The notes under the pieces were generated by a model. It was given only the letters and a program-made list of their open reading frames with translations, made no database searches and was not told the DNA's origin. Shown here piece by piece: positions 1-6,393 of a stretch of DNA of 7,996 bases (its first letter is position 1; the number at the start of each line of letters is the position of its first letter). Both the position numbers and the translations under genes were made by a program. Source of the DNA: Bacillota bacterium (GTDB taxonomy: Bacteria > Bacillota > Clostridia > Tissierellales > Sedimentibacteraceae); the NCBI GenBank assembly GCA_029239575.1, contig JARBUP010000126.1, forward strand, positions 1 to 7,996, given 5' to 3'.

Positions 1-343
1 AGTAAGAGAAGCAGATTTCATATTCAGAGATGAAATCAGAAAAGCAGGTCTCCAGAACAAAATATGGCAGTACTTCGCTTGCCTTCCTAACATCAAAAGC
101 GTAGGCGTTATGGGAGACGGCAGAACATACTCACACACAGTAGCATTAAGAGCAGTAACATCAACAGACGGAATGACTTCCGACTGGGCTCGTATACCAT
201 ACGATGTGTTGGAAAAAGTAAGTAACAGAATAGTAAACGAAGTGGACAATGTAAACAGAATAGTTTACGACGTAACAAGTAAGCCACCGGCACTATTGAG
301 TGGGAATAAAAAAATTAAAACCTTGAAAAGCTGCGATATTTAG
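1..343 (+). CDS. guaA: GMP synthase (glutamine-hydrolysing), C-terminal part, frameshifted at its extreme end
   Basis: GMP synthase converts XMP to GMP with glutamine and ATP in the cytoplasm. Only the C-terminal dimerisation domain is here, entering at base 2 of the window. Recognisable stretches are VREADFIFRDEIRKAGLQNK, VGVMGDGRTYSHTVALRAV, TSDWARIPYDVL and NRIVYDVTSKPPA, all typical of the family. The protein normally ends PPATIEWE and stop. Here the bases for TIEWE and TAA are present at 293-309, but one base is missing after the Ala codon (290-292). The reading frame therefore continues as LLSGNKKIKTLKSCDI and stops at 341-343, inside the terminator hairpin. The change replaces five residues and adds eleven. 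It is a real mutation, a scar of island insertion, or a sequencing error. GC content is clearly higher than in the DNA that follows, consistent with a core gene beside acquired DNA. Confidence 0.95.
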   Translation, partial: VREADFIFRDEIRKAGLQNKIWQYFACLPNIKSVGVMGDGRTYSHTVALRAVTSTDGMTSDWARIPYDVLEKVSNRIVNEVDNVNRIVYDVTSKPPALLSGNKKIKTLKSCDI

Positions 344-363
344 CCTTTCAAGGTTTATTTTTT
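318..363 (+). terminator. Rho-independent terminator of guaA
   Basis: The arms AAACCTTGAAAAGC (318-331) and GCCTTTCAAGGTTT (343-356) pair over 14 positions with one mismatch. They are followed by a T-rich run (358-363). It sits directly after the normal guaA stop position (307-309). Confidence 0.85.
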
Positions 364-411
364 GTTCATCGTACATAAAACGTACACTTATAAATTTTTT
401 ATTTTCATCTA

Positions 412-823
412 TTAATTGTTGTGGGTAAATAGTTGAAGCGTATCAGACACCTTGCTATGTTTATTAGGATATAAATGTGAATATGTGTTTAATATACTTT
501 TGGGTGTCTTTGGCTCAAGAATTAAGTTTTCTTTATTAAGTCTAGCATAATTTTTTATTTATACTCAATGATTTATTTTCGACATCAAATCACTTAGTGT
601 TAAGCTAATAATTCGCCTGATCTTATGCCTGCCCAAAAAAGAATTTCAAAACAAACCTTCGAAATCAATTTATCTTCTACAGCAGCAATAAATTTATTAA
701 ATTCATCAACAATCCAAAAATGCATTAAATCAGCATTCTTTTTCCAATACCTCCGCATGTTCTTGCAGGGTTTTTGGGTATTTTATAATATTTACATGTA
801 AAATTAAATATATCTGGTATTAT
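412..823 (-). pseudogene. Tyrosine recombinase (phage/ICE-type integrase), decayed remnant
   Basis: Read on the minus strand across shifting frames, this region gives an integrase-like series: FNFTCKYYKIPKNPARTCGG, then KNADLMHFWIVDEFNKFIAA, then CFEILFWAGIRSGELLA, then LTLSD, FDVENKSLSINK and YARLNKENLILEPKTPKS, and finally ILNTYSHLYPNK to a stop at 412-414. GIRSGELLA carries the first catalytic Arg (codon 621-623) and NTYSHLYP the catalytic Tyr. At least four single-base frameshifts separate the pieces. The sequence jumps from PKTPKS straight to ILNTYSHLYP, so roughly 100 residues with the HxxR and H/W boxes are missing. The gene cannot make an active enzyme. It lies about 100 bp from the guaA 3' end, the usual place for the integrase of an island inserted there. 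No trustworthy N-terminus is visible beyond 823. Confidence 0.85.
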
Positions 824-1511
824 TTATAAATTCCTTAATTAATTACATATACTTGAATTCCTTCATGTTTTACACCATCATTAGTTCCTTATTAGGTTAT
901 AGCAATATAAAAAAATATATTATCAAATGTCAAGTAATTATTTATAAATTTTTATAAAATTAAAGCTATAATAATTAGAAAGCATTTCAAAATATTCAAT
1001 TTTAACAAGTGTCACAGTCTAAATAAAAGTTGTAGATAATGATGCGCAAAAAATAGAAACTCCACAAACATAAGAAAGTTAATTTTATGTATGTTAAGCT
1101 GTTGCAGTTTTAGAAGAGAAGACTGAGCAAAAATAATTGAATGATAATATAGATACAGTTTGGAAACATAATACGTTGAGATATAATATGAGTTAAATAG
1201 AGTATTAAAATAGTGCCAATATACCAAAATTTGAATTTAGATTGTTAGGCTGTGCAGTTATGGCTCAATTTTTTTCAAATAGATGAAGTGATTTGAAAGA
1301 TTAATTAAAAAAATTAAAGTAAATGTAAAAGGCTTGTAGTAATTTGTAAAATTGTATGAATTATCCTTTAAATTAAGGTAATCTTGGAAAAAATATGGTT
1401 TGATATAAAATCAAACTGCGTTATATATAGTATAATTTTAAAATTAACGACACTGTATATAGAATTATTAAAAATAAATGTAAATCAATTTACAAAATAA
1501 TTAAAAATAAA
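824..1511. other. AT-rich stretch with no supportable gene
   Basis: No open frame here has protein-like composition, a plausible ribosome-binding site and reasonable length. The minus-strand frame at 1012-1227 is rich in F, Y, L and H, as random AT-rich DNA would be, and has no recognisable motif. A minus-strand promoter-like pair (TTGACA as complement of 928-933, TTATAT as complement of 905-910, 17-bp spacer) lies upstream of the integrase remnant and may be its old promoter. A copy of the 12-mer CTGTATATAGAA lies at 1453-1464. Confidence 0.5.
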
Positions 1512-1540
1512 TTGACAAAATTATTTTCACATGTTATTCT
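1512..1540 (+). promoter_or_regulatory. Promoter of the HTH-protein gene
   Basis: A perfect -35 box TTGACA (1512-1517), a 17-bp spacer and TATTCT (1535-1540) with an upstream TG (1532-1533, extended -10) form a strong sigma-A-type promoter. Transcription would start near 1547, giving a very short leader before the ribosome-binding site AAAGGTGAG (1549-1557) and ATG at 1563. Confidence 0.75.
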
Positions 1541-1550
1541 GTATATAGAA
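1539..1550 (+). promoter_or_regulatory. Candidate operator, repeat of CTGTATATAGAA
   Basis: CTGTATATAGAA occurs here and at 1453-1464, 86 bp upstream. This copy overlaps the -10 box and the expected transcription start. With two extra bases (TTCTGTATATAGAA) it is an imperfect palindrome with TTCT/AGAA ends. That position would suit repression, perhaps by the HTH protein itself. A near-copy, TGTATACAGAA, lies at 3637-3647 after the E2-like gene. Binding is inferred, and AT-rich words of this kind can recur by chance. Confidence 0.35.
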
Positions 1551-1562
1551 AGGTGAGATAAG

Positions 1563-2300
1563 ATGGACATTAAAGGCAGGTTAAAAGAGTTCGATATTAA
1601 AATCGGTGAATTTGCCAATAAACTCAAAATAACTCGTCCTACTTTGGACAAGTACATAGAGCAATTTGAGAATGAAGGTGTTGTTGCTAATAATAAGTAT
1701 CAATTTGTTTTTGAAAGTTTATTTTCCAAACATACAAAATCTAAAGAAGAATTTAAGGCTGATTTAGAGCGATTCCATTATTTGCTTGAGAGAGACGAAT
1801 TTATTGGTGCGATTAACCTTGATGTCAATAGAACAGATTTGATGACATCGGTGATCAAAAGAATAAGAGATGATTTGTCTCAGGATGGTTATAATGAAGG
1901 TGTTTATAGGTTTATTAATATGCTTGTTACAAACTACCGTGAGGATGATGTTTTTTTAGATTTTACAGATTATTTCTTATATTTAAACGGTGTGTTAAAT
2001 ATAGAAACAATTGAAGAAAATAAAAAGGCATTTTTATCGAATTGTTATAGATTAATGCATTGTGATAAGTGTTGTAATCTTGAAACAGATGAAAAATATT
2101 TTAATATGTTTGTAACGAGAATCAGGGAAATCAAGGAGAAGAAAGAGCAAATTGCCAAACAAAAAGCAGAAGATGCTTTCAAAGCAAAGTATCAAGAAAA
2201 GATTAATTCAAGAGTACAAGAGCAGCTAAAAATGGGATTAACAGCGGAAGCGATTGACTATGATGAATTGATAGAAAGTATTAATTTATCAGATGATTAA
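1563..2300 (+). CDS. HTH-domain protein with a charged C-terminal half, unknown family
   Basis: A 245-residue cytoplasmic protein. Residues ~13-33 (KIGEFANKLKITRPTLDKY) read as a helix-turn-helix, with LKITRPTLDKYI as the likely recognition helix, so it may bind DNA. The middle (60-160) is mixed and helix-rich with no motif I recognise. A Cys-containing segment CDKCC lies at 167-171. Residues 183-222 are Lys/Glu/Gln-rich and probably form a long helix or coiled coil. The start is well supported by the promoter at 1512-1540 and AAAGGTGAG five bases before ATG. It is the first gene of the plus-strand cluster, and the next reading frame begins ~210 bp later behind a structured leader. It could be an autoregulator or a DNA-binding member of a defence-type operon. 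I cannot name the family. Confidence 0.8.
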   Translation: MDIKGRLKEFDIKIGEFANKLKITRPTLDKYIEQFENEGVVANNKYQFVFESLFSKHTKSKEEFKADLERFHYLLERDEFIGAINLDVNRTDLMTSVIKRIRDDLSQDGYNEGVYRFINMLVTNYREDDVFLDFTDYFLYLNGVLNIETIEENKKAFLSNCYRLMHCDKCCNLETDEKYFNMFVTRIREIKEKKEQIAKQKAEDAFKAKYQEKINSRVQEQLKMGLTAEAIDYDELIESINLSDD

Positions 2301-2306
2301 GTTAGG

Positions 2307-2457
2307 TAGCTCGTAAGAGTTTATATAAGAAGGTATGAAAAAAGCTAGAAACGTACGCCAATACATTACTAGCTTGACTAATATGAAACTCATAACAATC
2401 TGTATTATTTATATCATAAAGCTACGTTTTATGCAAGAGGAACGTATGTACGAGTTG
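2307..2457 (+). ncRNA. Candidate structured RNA (three-way junction) upstream of the E2-like cluster
   Basis: By eye the gap between two genes folds into a closed, branched structure. P1 pairs TAGCTCGTA (2307-2315) with TACGAGTTG (2449-2457), using two G-U pairs. P2 pairs GAGTTTATAT (2317-2326) with ATATGAAACTC (2381-2391), with one bulged G. Inside P2 a perfect 7-bp stem pairs AAGCTAG (2342-2348) with CTAGCTT (2369-2375). P3 pairs TACGTT (2423-2428) with AACGTA (2441-2446). The structure ends 34 bases before a strong ribosome-binding site. It could be a leader regulating the downstream genes, a small RNA, or the end of an old mobile element. It matches no riboswitch class I know. A retron RNA was considered, but no reverse transcriptase is present. 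Confidence 0.35.
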
Positions 2458-2491
2458 AATTCAGTCTCATAACTTCATCCTAAATTTTTAT

Positions 2492-2498
2492 AAGGAGG
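2492..2498 (+). promoter_or_regulatory. Strong ribosome-binding site in front of a broken reading frame
   Basis: AAGGAGG lies nine bases before ATG at 2508. This is the best ribosome-binding site in the plus-strand cluster, yet the frame it serves stops after five codons (MENSS, TAA at 2523-2525). That argues a real gene once started here. Confidence 0.7.
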
Positions 2499-2507
2499 AA
2501 GTATAAC

Positions 2508-2606
2508 ATGGAAAATTCATCATAACATCCTATTCATACTATTAGAGTAGAAGTAATTATTAACAACAAATAAATAGTTGTACATTGTTCAATGTATAAC
2601 GGATAG
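2508..2606 (+). pseudogene. Broken short gene, possibly a ubiquitin-like (beta-grasp) protein
   Basis: From ATG 2508 one frame reads MENSS, stop, HPIHTIRVEVIINNK, stop, IVVHCSMYNG, stop, ELK. The stops are TAA (2523), TAA (2571) and TAG (2604), all in the same frame, and each is a single C-to-T change away from a Gln codon. TIRVEVIINNK followed by IVVH has the strand-turn-strand pattern of a beta-grasp fold's first hairpin. It resembles the start of ubiquitin-like domains found beside bacterial E2-like genes. The frame is then lost and the remainder of such a domain is not visible. The strong ribosome-binding site and the E2-like neighbour support the reading, but the similarity is short and was judged by eye. 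It could instead be a leader peptide. Confidence 0.4.
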
Positions 2607-2614
2607 GAGCTAAA

Positions 2615-2752
2615 ATGCAAGATAATAACGATAAGAAGAACGATTATGGACATGACCCAAAACCAGATAAAGGAAACGATGGCGATAATGGTCATAAAGG
2701 TCCTAAAAAAAACACGGGTGACCAGGGGAAATCGCATTGCCTGACAAAGTAA
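2615..2752 (+). CDS. Small D/N/K/G/H-rich peptide overlapping the E2-like gene
   Basis: A 45-residue frame starts at ATG 2615 behind AGGAG (2605-2609) and ends at TAA 2750-2752. Its sequence is hydrophilic and low in complexity, as in NDKKNDYGHDPKPDKGND and GDNGHKGPKKNTGDQGK, so it is probably disordered. Its end overlaps the TTG start of the next gene by 16 bases, which suggests translational coupling. Flexible tails of this composition occur at the N-terminus of some bacterial ubiquitin-like proteins. It may therefore be the head of a truncated partner protein, or the original N-terminus of the E2-like protein after a frameshift. I recognise no domain. Confidence 0.45.
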   Translation: MQDNNDKKNDYGHDPKPDKGNDGDNGHKGPKKNTGDQGKSHCLTK

Positions 2753-3597
2753 AAACAAATAAAGATATTTGTGGTGACTATGGTCCTTGTAAAAAGACAT
2801 TTATTAAGAATTTTGGAGAGCTTACAGGGGAGTGGTACTTTATTAGTGCCACTCCTGTAAGAAAATGTAATGATAATGAAGGTATAGTTAGCGATATAAT
2901 TCAAGGTATTGATATTACAACTTATAATGGTTCAGTTATTGAAAATGACGATGGCAAAGGCAATAAGAATACCCTTTCGGCTAAAATACAAAATGTCATT
3001 TCCCAACTAGAAGAGAAAACTTTTATTGTAGCTATATATGACAATAAAAGTCTTGCTTTTAAAGGGCAACCTCTTGCAATTTGTATTGATCCATTAATTA
3101 CATTTATTGATTTCCCTTATCACCCCCATCTTAATGCAGCTGGAAAAATTTACGACACATTTATTCCACCAACAATTTGTTATACAGATAATCCGGAGAA
3201 CTTGGGAAATCTATTTGGCGATAGAATATATGATGCAATGCATTATATAACAATTTGGCTATATCGTCATCAGATATTTGAAGTGTTTTATTCAACATAT
3301 GGAGATATTAAATGGATTGGGTTAGAAGTAAAGGATAGATTAGATAATCATGTATTTGTAAATCAATTAAATCCATTTGGAGACTGTCATTGTGGAAGTG
3401 GTACTAAATATGTTAGTTGCTGTTTGAATAAAGACATGATTGCTAATTTAAGATTAAATGCTAAGGGAAAGAAAATAGATTCCAATTTGATTAAGTATGA
3501 TCCTTTGATTTTGAAGAAAAAATGGGAAAGGAATTACTTAAGTGAGCAAAATAGGGTTGTCAATCGCTTGCTTAGAGAGTTTAACAAGTTAAAATGA
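2737..3597 (+). CDS. E2 (ubiquitin-conjugating enzyme)-like protein with C-terminal SEC-C zinc motif
   Basis: A 286-residue cytoplasmic protein. Residues ~95-200 carry the signature of bacterial E2-like (UBC-fold) proteins: FPYHPHLN (126-133, HPH in place of the eukaryotic HPN), then PPTICYTDN with the likely catalytic Cys148, then helix YDAMHYITIWLYRHQIFE (165-182) and WIGLE (193-197). C-terminal to this is a SEC-C motif, CHCGSGTKYVSCC (Cys217, 219, 228, 229), a zinc-binding module also seen at the end of SecA. E2 enzymes carry a ubiquitin-like protein as a thioester from an E1 to a target. No E1 or JAB peptidase is in the window. The only possible start is TTG at 2737, behind AGGGGA, because a TGA in this frame at 2719 rules out anything further upstream. 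The first ~90 residues are unassigned. The gene may have lost its original N-terminus. The E2 assignment is by motif, not by search. Confidence 0.7.
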   Translation: MPDKVKTNKDICGDYGPCKKTFIKNFGELTGEWYFISATPVRKCNDNEGIVSDIIQGIDITTYNGSVIENDDGKGNKNTLSAKIQNVISQLEEKTFIVAIYDNKSLAFKGQPLAICIDPLITFIDFPYHPHLNAAGKIYDTFIPPTICYTDNPENLGNLFGDRIYDAMHYITIWLYRHQIFEVFYSTYGDIKWIGLEVKDRLDNHVFVNQLNPFGDCHCGSGTKYVSCCLNKDMIANLRLNAKGKKIDSNLIKYDPLILKKKWERNYLSEQNRVVNRLLREFNKLK

Positions 3598-3601
3598 ATT
3601 G

Positions 3602-3635
3602 AGGTCAATAAGGCTCTTGCCATATTGACCTTTTA
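3602..3635 (+). terminator. Terminator after the E2-like gene
   Basis: AGGTCAATAAGG (3602-3613) and CCATATTGACCT (3620-3631) pair over 12 positions with one mismatch and a six-base loop, then a run of T. It begins four bases after the stop codon and closes the plus-strand cluster. Confidence 0.85.
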
Positions 3636-3647
3636 TTGTATACAGAA

Positions 3648-3670
3648 AACCCCTGGCTATGCCAGTGGTT
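3648..3670. repeat. Hairpin resembling an IS200-type insertion-sequence end
   Basis: AACCCCTGGC (3648-3657), loop TAT, then GCCAGTGGTT (3661-3670) pair in nine of ten positions. Compact hairpins of this form (ccactggc / gccagtgg) occur at the ends of IS200-family elements, whose TnpA recognises terminal hairpins. No transposase frame is nearby, so if it is an IS end, only the end survives. Confidence 0.4.
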
Positions 3671-3952
3671 CAAAAAAGACAGGGTCTATGAGTAGAAAAA
3701 AAGGGGGTGAAAGGGTACGGGGCTACTGACACCAAGTAGTATAATAATTAACAGAAATTTGCATAGAAAAATTAGAAATGTGATATGACAATACCTGTAC
3801 CTATGACTTACTTACGGTTCGGATTTTGCGTATGAGACTCAAAGTAATATAAAGATGAATGAATACCTTATATTAATAAAATTTAGAGTTTTTATAAGTA
3901 TTTATCAACTTTTCTTAAGTTAAATACGGAATATGACTTAATATTTGAACAA
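3671..3952. other. Gap before the nuclease gene, with a weak promoter
   Basis: No gene is supported here. A plausible plus-strand promoter is TTGCGT (3826-3831), a 16-bp spacer and TATAAA (3848-3853). A 22-codon frame (ATG 3855, MNEYLILIKFRVF...) has no ribosome-binding site. The frame of the following gene is open back to 3887 without a start codon. Confidence 0.35.
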
Positions 3953-4357
3953 ATGATTGAACGAAATATGTTAAATTTATTTGAAAATGAAAAAGAAAAA
4001 AGTGCAAATGAGGACATAATAGAATATTCTTCAAAATGGATAAGTAAAGATGAGTTATATTTGCATAAGGATGTTAGAAATGCTGTTTATTATTTGGTAG
4101 ATACAATTAATAAAGAAATATACATTGGTTACTGCTCTAATTTAGGTAATCGTGTTAAATTTAATAGAAAAGAAATACCTAATTGGGATATGTTTAAATA
4201 TGAAACTATAAAACCTGAATACATTAATATTAAGGGAAAAATAGAAAGTCATGCAATAAGAGCTTTTGCAAGTTTTTTAGAAAATGGTGCGAATGAGCCT
4301 TTTTTAAAAATTAGTGAATTTAAACTTAAAAATAAAGCATGGGCTAAAAGAAAATAA
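3953..4357 (+). CDS. Small GIY-YIG-type nuclease-like protein
   Basis: A 134-residue protein. The central part has the GIY-YIG pattern: VYYLVD (45-50, in place of GIY), KEIYIGYCSNLGNRVKF (54-70) with YIG at 57-59 and a basic residue Arg67 in the usual place, and Glu98 in KIESHAIRAFASF as the likely metal-binding acid. GIY-YIG enzymes cut DNA and occur in repair proteins, homing endonucleases and mobile elements. This one is about the size of a bare domain plus a charged N-terminal tail. No ribosome-binding site precedes ATG 3953 or the alternative ATG 3968. The frame is open upstream to 3887 (…TFLKLNTEYDLIFEQ), so the N-terminus may be truncated or the annotated start wrong. It has its own weak promoter, faces the ATPase gene convergently, and may be unrelated to the E2 cluster. 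Confidence 0.55.
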   Translation: MIERNMLNLFENEKEKSANEDIIEYSSKWISKDELYLHKDVRNAVYYLVDTINKEIYIGYCSNLGNRVKFNRKEIPNWDMFKYETIKPEYINIKGKIESHAIRAFASFLENGANEPFLKISEFKLKNKAWAKRK

Positions 4358-4481
4358 TAATTATCTGGTTCTCATTCAGGAATTCTCATCTAACATGGGT
4401 TTTGGATAAATATAAAACGGTAGAAAATTTATATCGTGAACGGTGATATTTTTGTATAGTGTGGAGAAAAAGTCGATAAAA

Positions 4482-4507
4482 TTATAGCAGGACTTTACCT
4501 GCTATAA
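4482..4507. terminator. Bidirectional terminator between convergent genes
   Basis: TTATAGCAGG (4482-4491) and CCTGCTATAA (4498-4507) form a perfect 10-bp stem with loop ACTTTA. On the minus strand the stem is followed by a T-rich tail, and on the plus strand by a shorter one. It lies between the nuclease gene and the ATPase gene and can serve both. Confidence 0.7.
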
Positions 4508-4570
4508 CTTTATGTACTAGAAATCATATATACTGAGAGAAGTTTTATTTCATTACATAATAATTTTTTG

Positions 4571-6264
4571 CTAAATATACTCAGGAAAATCAGTCCCAAG
4601 AAGAACATCTCTGGATTCAGGGTATAAAGCCCACCTAAATGCTGGATGTATCTCCCAATCATATCCAAAATCAACGTAATGGGAAGTTATATATTTGTTA
4701 TCCTCAAAGTATTTTCTGTCAATAAATCCATTTGATAAATCTTTTCTAGCGACAATAAAATTTATTTTGTACATAAAAGAAATTAGATCTTCTATACTAG
4801 CCTCTTTATTATTTGAAAAAAAGAATTTCTTATTTTGAATAATGCCTTCGACTTTACGGAATAGTTTATCTTTATTGTAAACATAAGGTCTATCTATTTT
4901 TTTAGCTTCATGGCTCGGCTTCATTCCTAATAATAAGCGTTCAATTTCAGGTAATTCATATCTATGTTCATTTATAGTATCTTGTAAACGGCTTAAGGAG
5001 TATTGCTCAAATATTTCTTCCCAATCATCTGTAATTATCAAATTTCGATTATTTGCATTTGCATTTCGCGCAGCTAAAGTACACAAGTTAACAAGATCAC
5101 GAGGTCTTTTTCTTATAAGAGATAATAAAATATAACGTATTGGCCGTTCATTCCACTTTCCGTCACCCTTAAAATTACTCTCCATTATGTCGTCTAAATA
5201 TACAGACATCTGGCTTTGAGTCATATTTAGCAAATCTCTTGTGGAGAAATCAACGGAAAAAAAGCTTTGTATGCGTTTTACAAGAAGTGCTAAAAGTTCA
5301 TGTTCGGTCCATTTGAGCCATAAAATATTGCCATCAATTTTATCTGTTGATTCATCAGCTGTTCTAACTAAAAAATAAACATCACTTCGGAGACTTATTC
5401 TAAAACATAACTCTTGTGATTCACTACACATATCTCTAATGGCATTTAGTAAAGCTGAAATCCTAGAAATATTCTGCGCAGATCCATCCCAAGCTCTATC
5501 TAAATCGTCAATATAATGATGATTTTATTTTCTTTCATATATTGTTCGGCAACTTGTTTTTTTGTGAAATCAATATTAACAACTTCAGGAACTTTTTTTA
5601 CAATTGTTGCAATACGGTCAGCCAATTTTATTCCTTTGTTGGCTACTTGATTTATAAAGCTGTTTTCGCTATTGAGATTAAAATTAGAAATAATTTTATT
5701 AATTATTAGTTCATCAAGACCAGAGTGCCACTGTCTGATTAACTCTAGAGAATCAATTGGTCCTTCAACTTTTCCTAAGTTAGAGATATCATTTGGTTTG
5801 ACCCATAAACTTAAAACATTACTATTTTGATTTTCGATATATGACATTCTAAAAATTGCTGATTTTCCGATACCTTTGTGAGCAACAAGTATTCTTATAG
5901 GTAGAGAATTGTGTATTTTTTCATAGGTATCAGTTTTGATAAAGTAAGAGTTGAATCGATCTATATTTTCATCTTCAGCAGCAAGGTCACCAAATAATTC
6001 GCGAATTTGTTCCTCAGAAAAATTTATTGTTTTTTTAAAATGATTAGTGTTTTGGATAAATATTGGGTTAGCTAGAATAGATGTTACTTGCATTCCTCTC
6101 GGGGTTTCTGTGTTTTCAAAAGTCACAGAATCACCTTTTGTAAGTTGTTCAAAGTTTTCATGGCCAATTTGAGTGATATGGAAGAAGAAACGTTCGTCAG
6201 TTTCAGACATTATAAAACCATACCCTTTTTCTTTCGATTTAAAAGTTACAGTTCCTTTTTTCAT
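4571..6264 (-). pseudogene. Cold-shock domain fused to Sll1717-type P-loop ATPase, one frameshift
   Basis: One gene split by a single missing base near 5510; repaired, it would encode 564 residues. Residues 1-66 are a cold-shock domain, binding single-stranded nucleic acid, with RNP1 KGYGFI (13-18) and RNP2 RFFFHI (25-30). A P-loop ATPase follows: Walker A AHKGIGKS (128-135), then KIIII, the lost base, and DDLDRAWDGSAQNISR, the Walker B region. Further conserved stretches are FRISLRSDVYFLVRTADEST, LIRKRPRDLVNLCTLAARNA and WEIHPAFRWAL, which I recognise as the Sll1717-type family. The 5' half stops at 5500-5502; the 3' half is open to the TAG at 4571-4573. The true start is ATG 6262-6264, six bases after AAGGAGGTG (6271-6279); the frame's GTG at 6271 lies inside that site. 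As written, the product lacks everything after Walker A. It could be a recent inactivation or a sequencing error. Confidence 0.85.
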
Positions 6265-6364
6265 TATAAACACCTCCTTAAGATATGAGTTTAATTAGTT
6301 TTTATTTTAGATACTTGAACGGAACAAAGGTAAAAAATATTTTAGATTTTAAATGTACTTTTTA

Positions 6365-6393
6365 ATTATACATCATATTTTGGGAAATGAGAA
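6365..6393 (-). promoter_or_regulatory. Promoter of the cold-shock/ATPase gene
   Basis: On the minus strand, TTCTCA (complement of 6388-6393), 17 bp and a perfect TATAAT (complement of 6365-6370). Transcription would begin near 6358, leaving a leader of about 95 bases. Confidence 0.5.

Noticed and set aside
1012..1227. 71-codon minus-strand frame rich in F, Y, L and H
   Set aside because: Composition is that of translated AT-rich noncoding DNA; no ribosome-binding site, motif or neighbour supports it.
374..2433. Shared 11-mer (TACGTTTTATG) between 374-384 (minus) and 2423-2433 (plus) as an attachment or integrase arm site
   Set aside because: Several 11-mer matches are expected by chance in 8 kb of AT-rich DNA, and no flanking similarity extends it.
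2307..2457. Retron msr-msd RNA
   Set aside because: The closing stem is reminiscent, but no reverse transcriptase gene is present and the branch-point context cannot be shown.
2534..2904. Two minus-strand frames of 88 and 70 codons
   Set aside because: They are antisense shadows of the short peptide and the start of the E2-like gene, which have better composition and ribosome-binding sites.
5500..5520. Programmed -1 frameshift in the ATPase gene
   Set aside because: No slippery heptamer or obvious downstream pseudoknot; a plain one-base loss is simpler.
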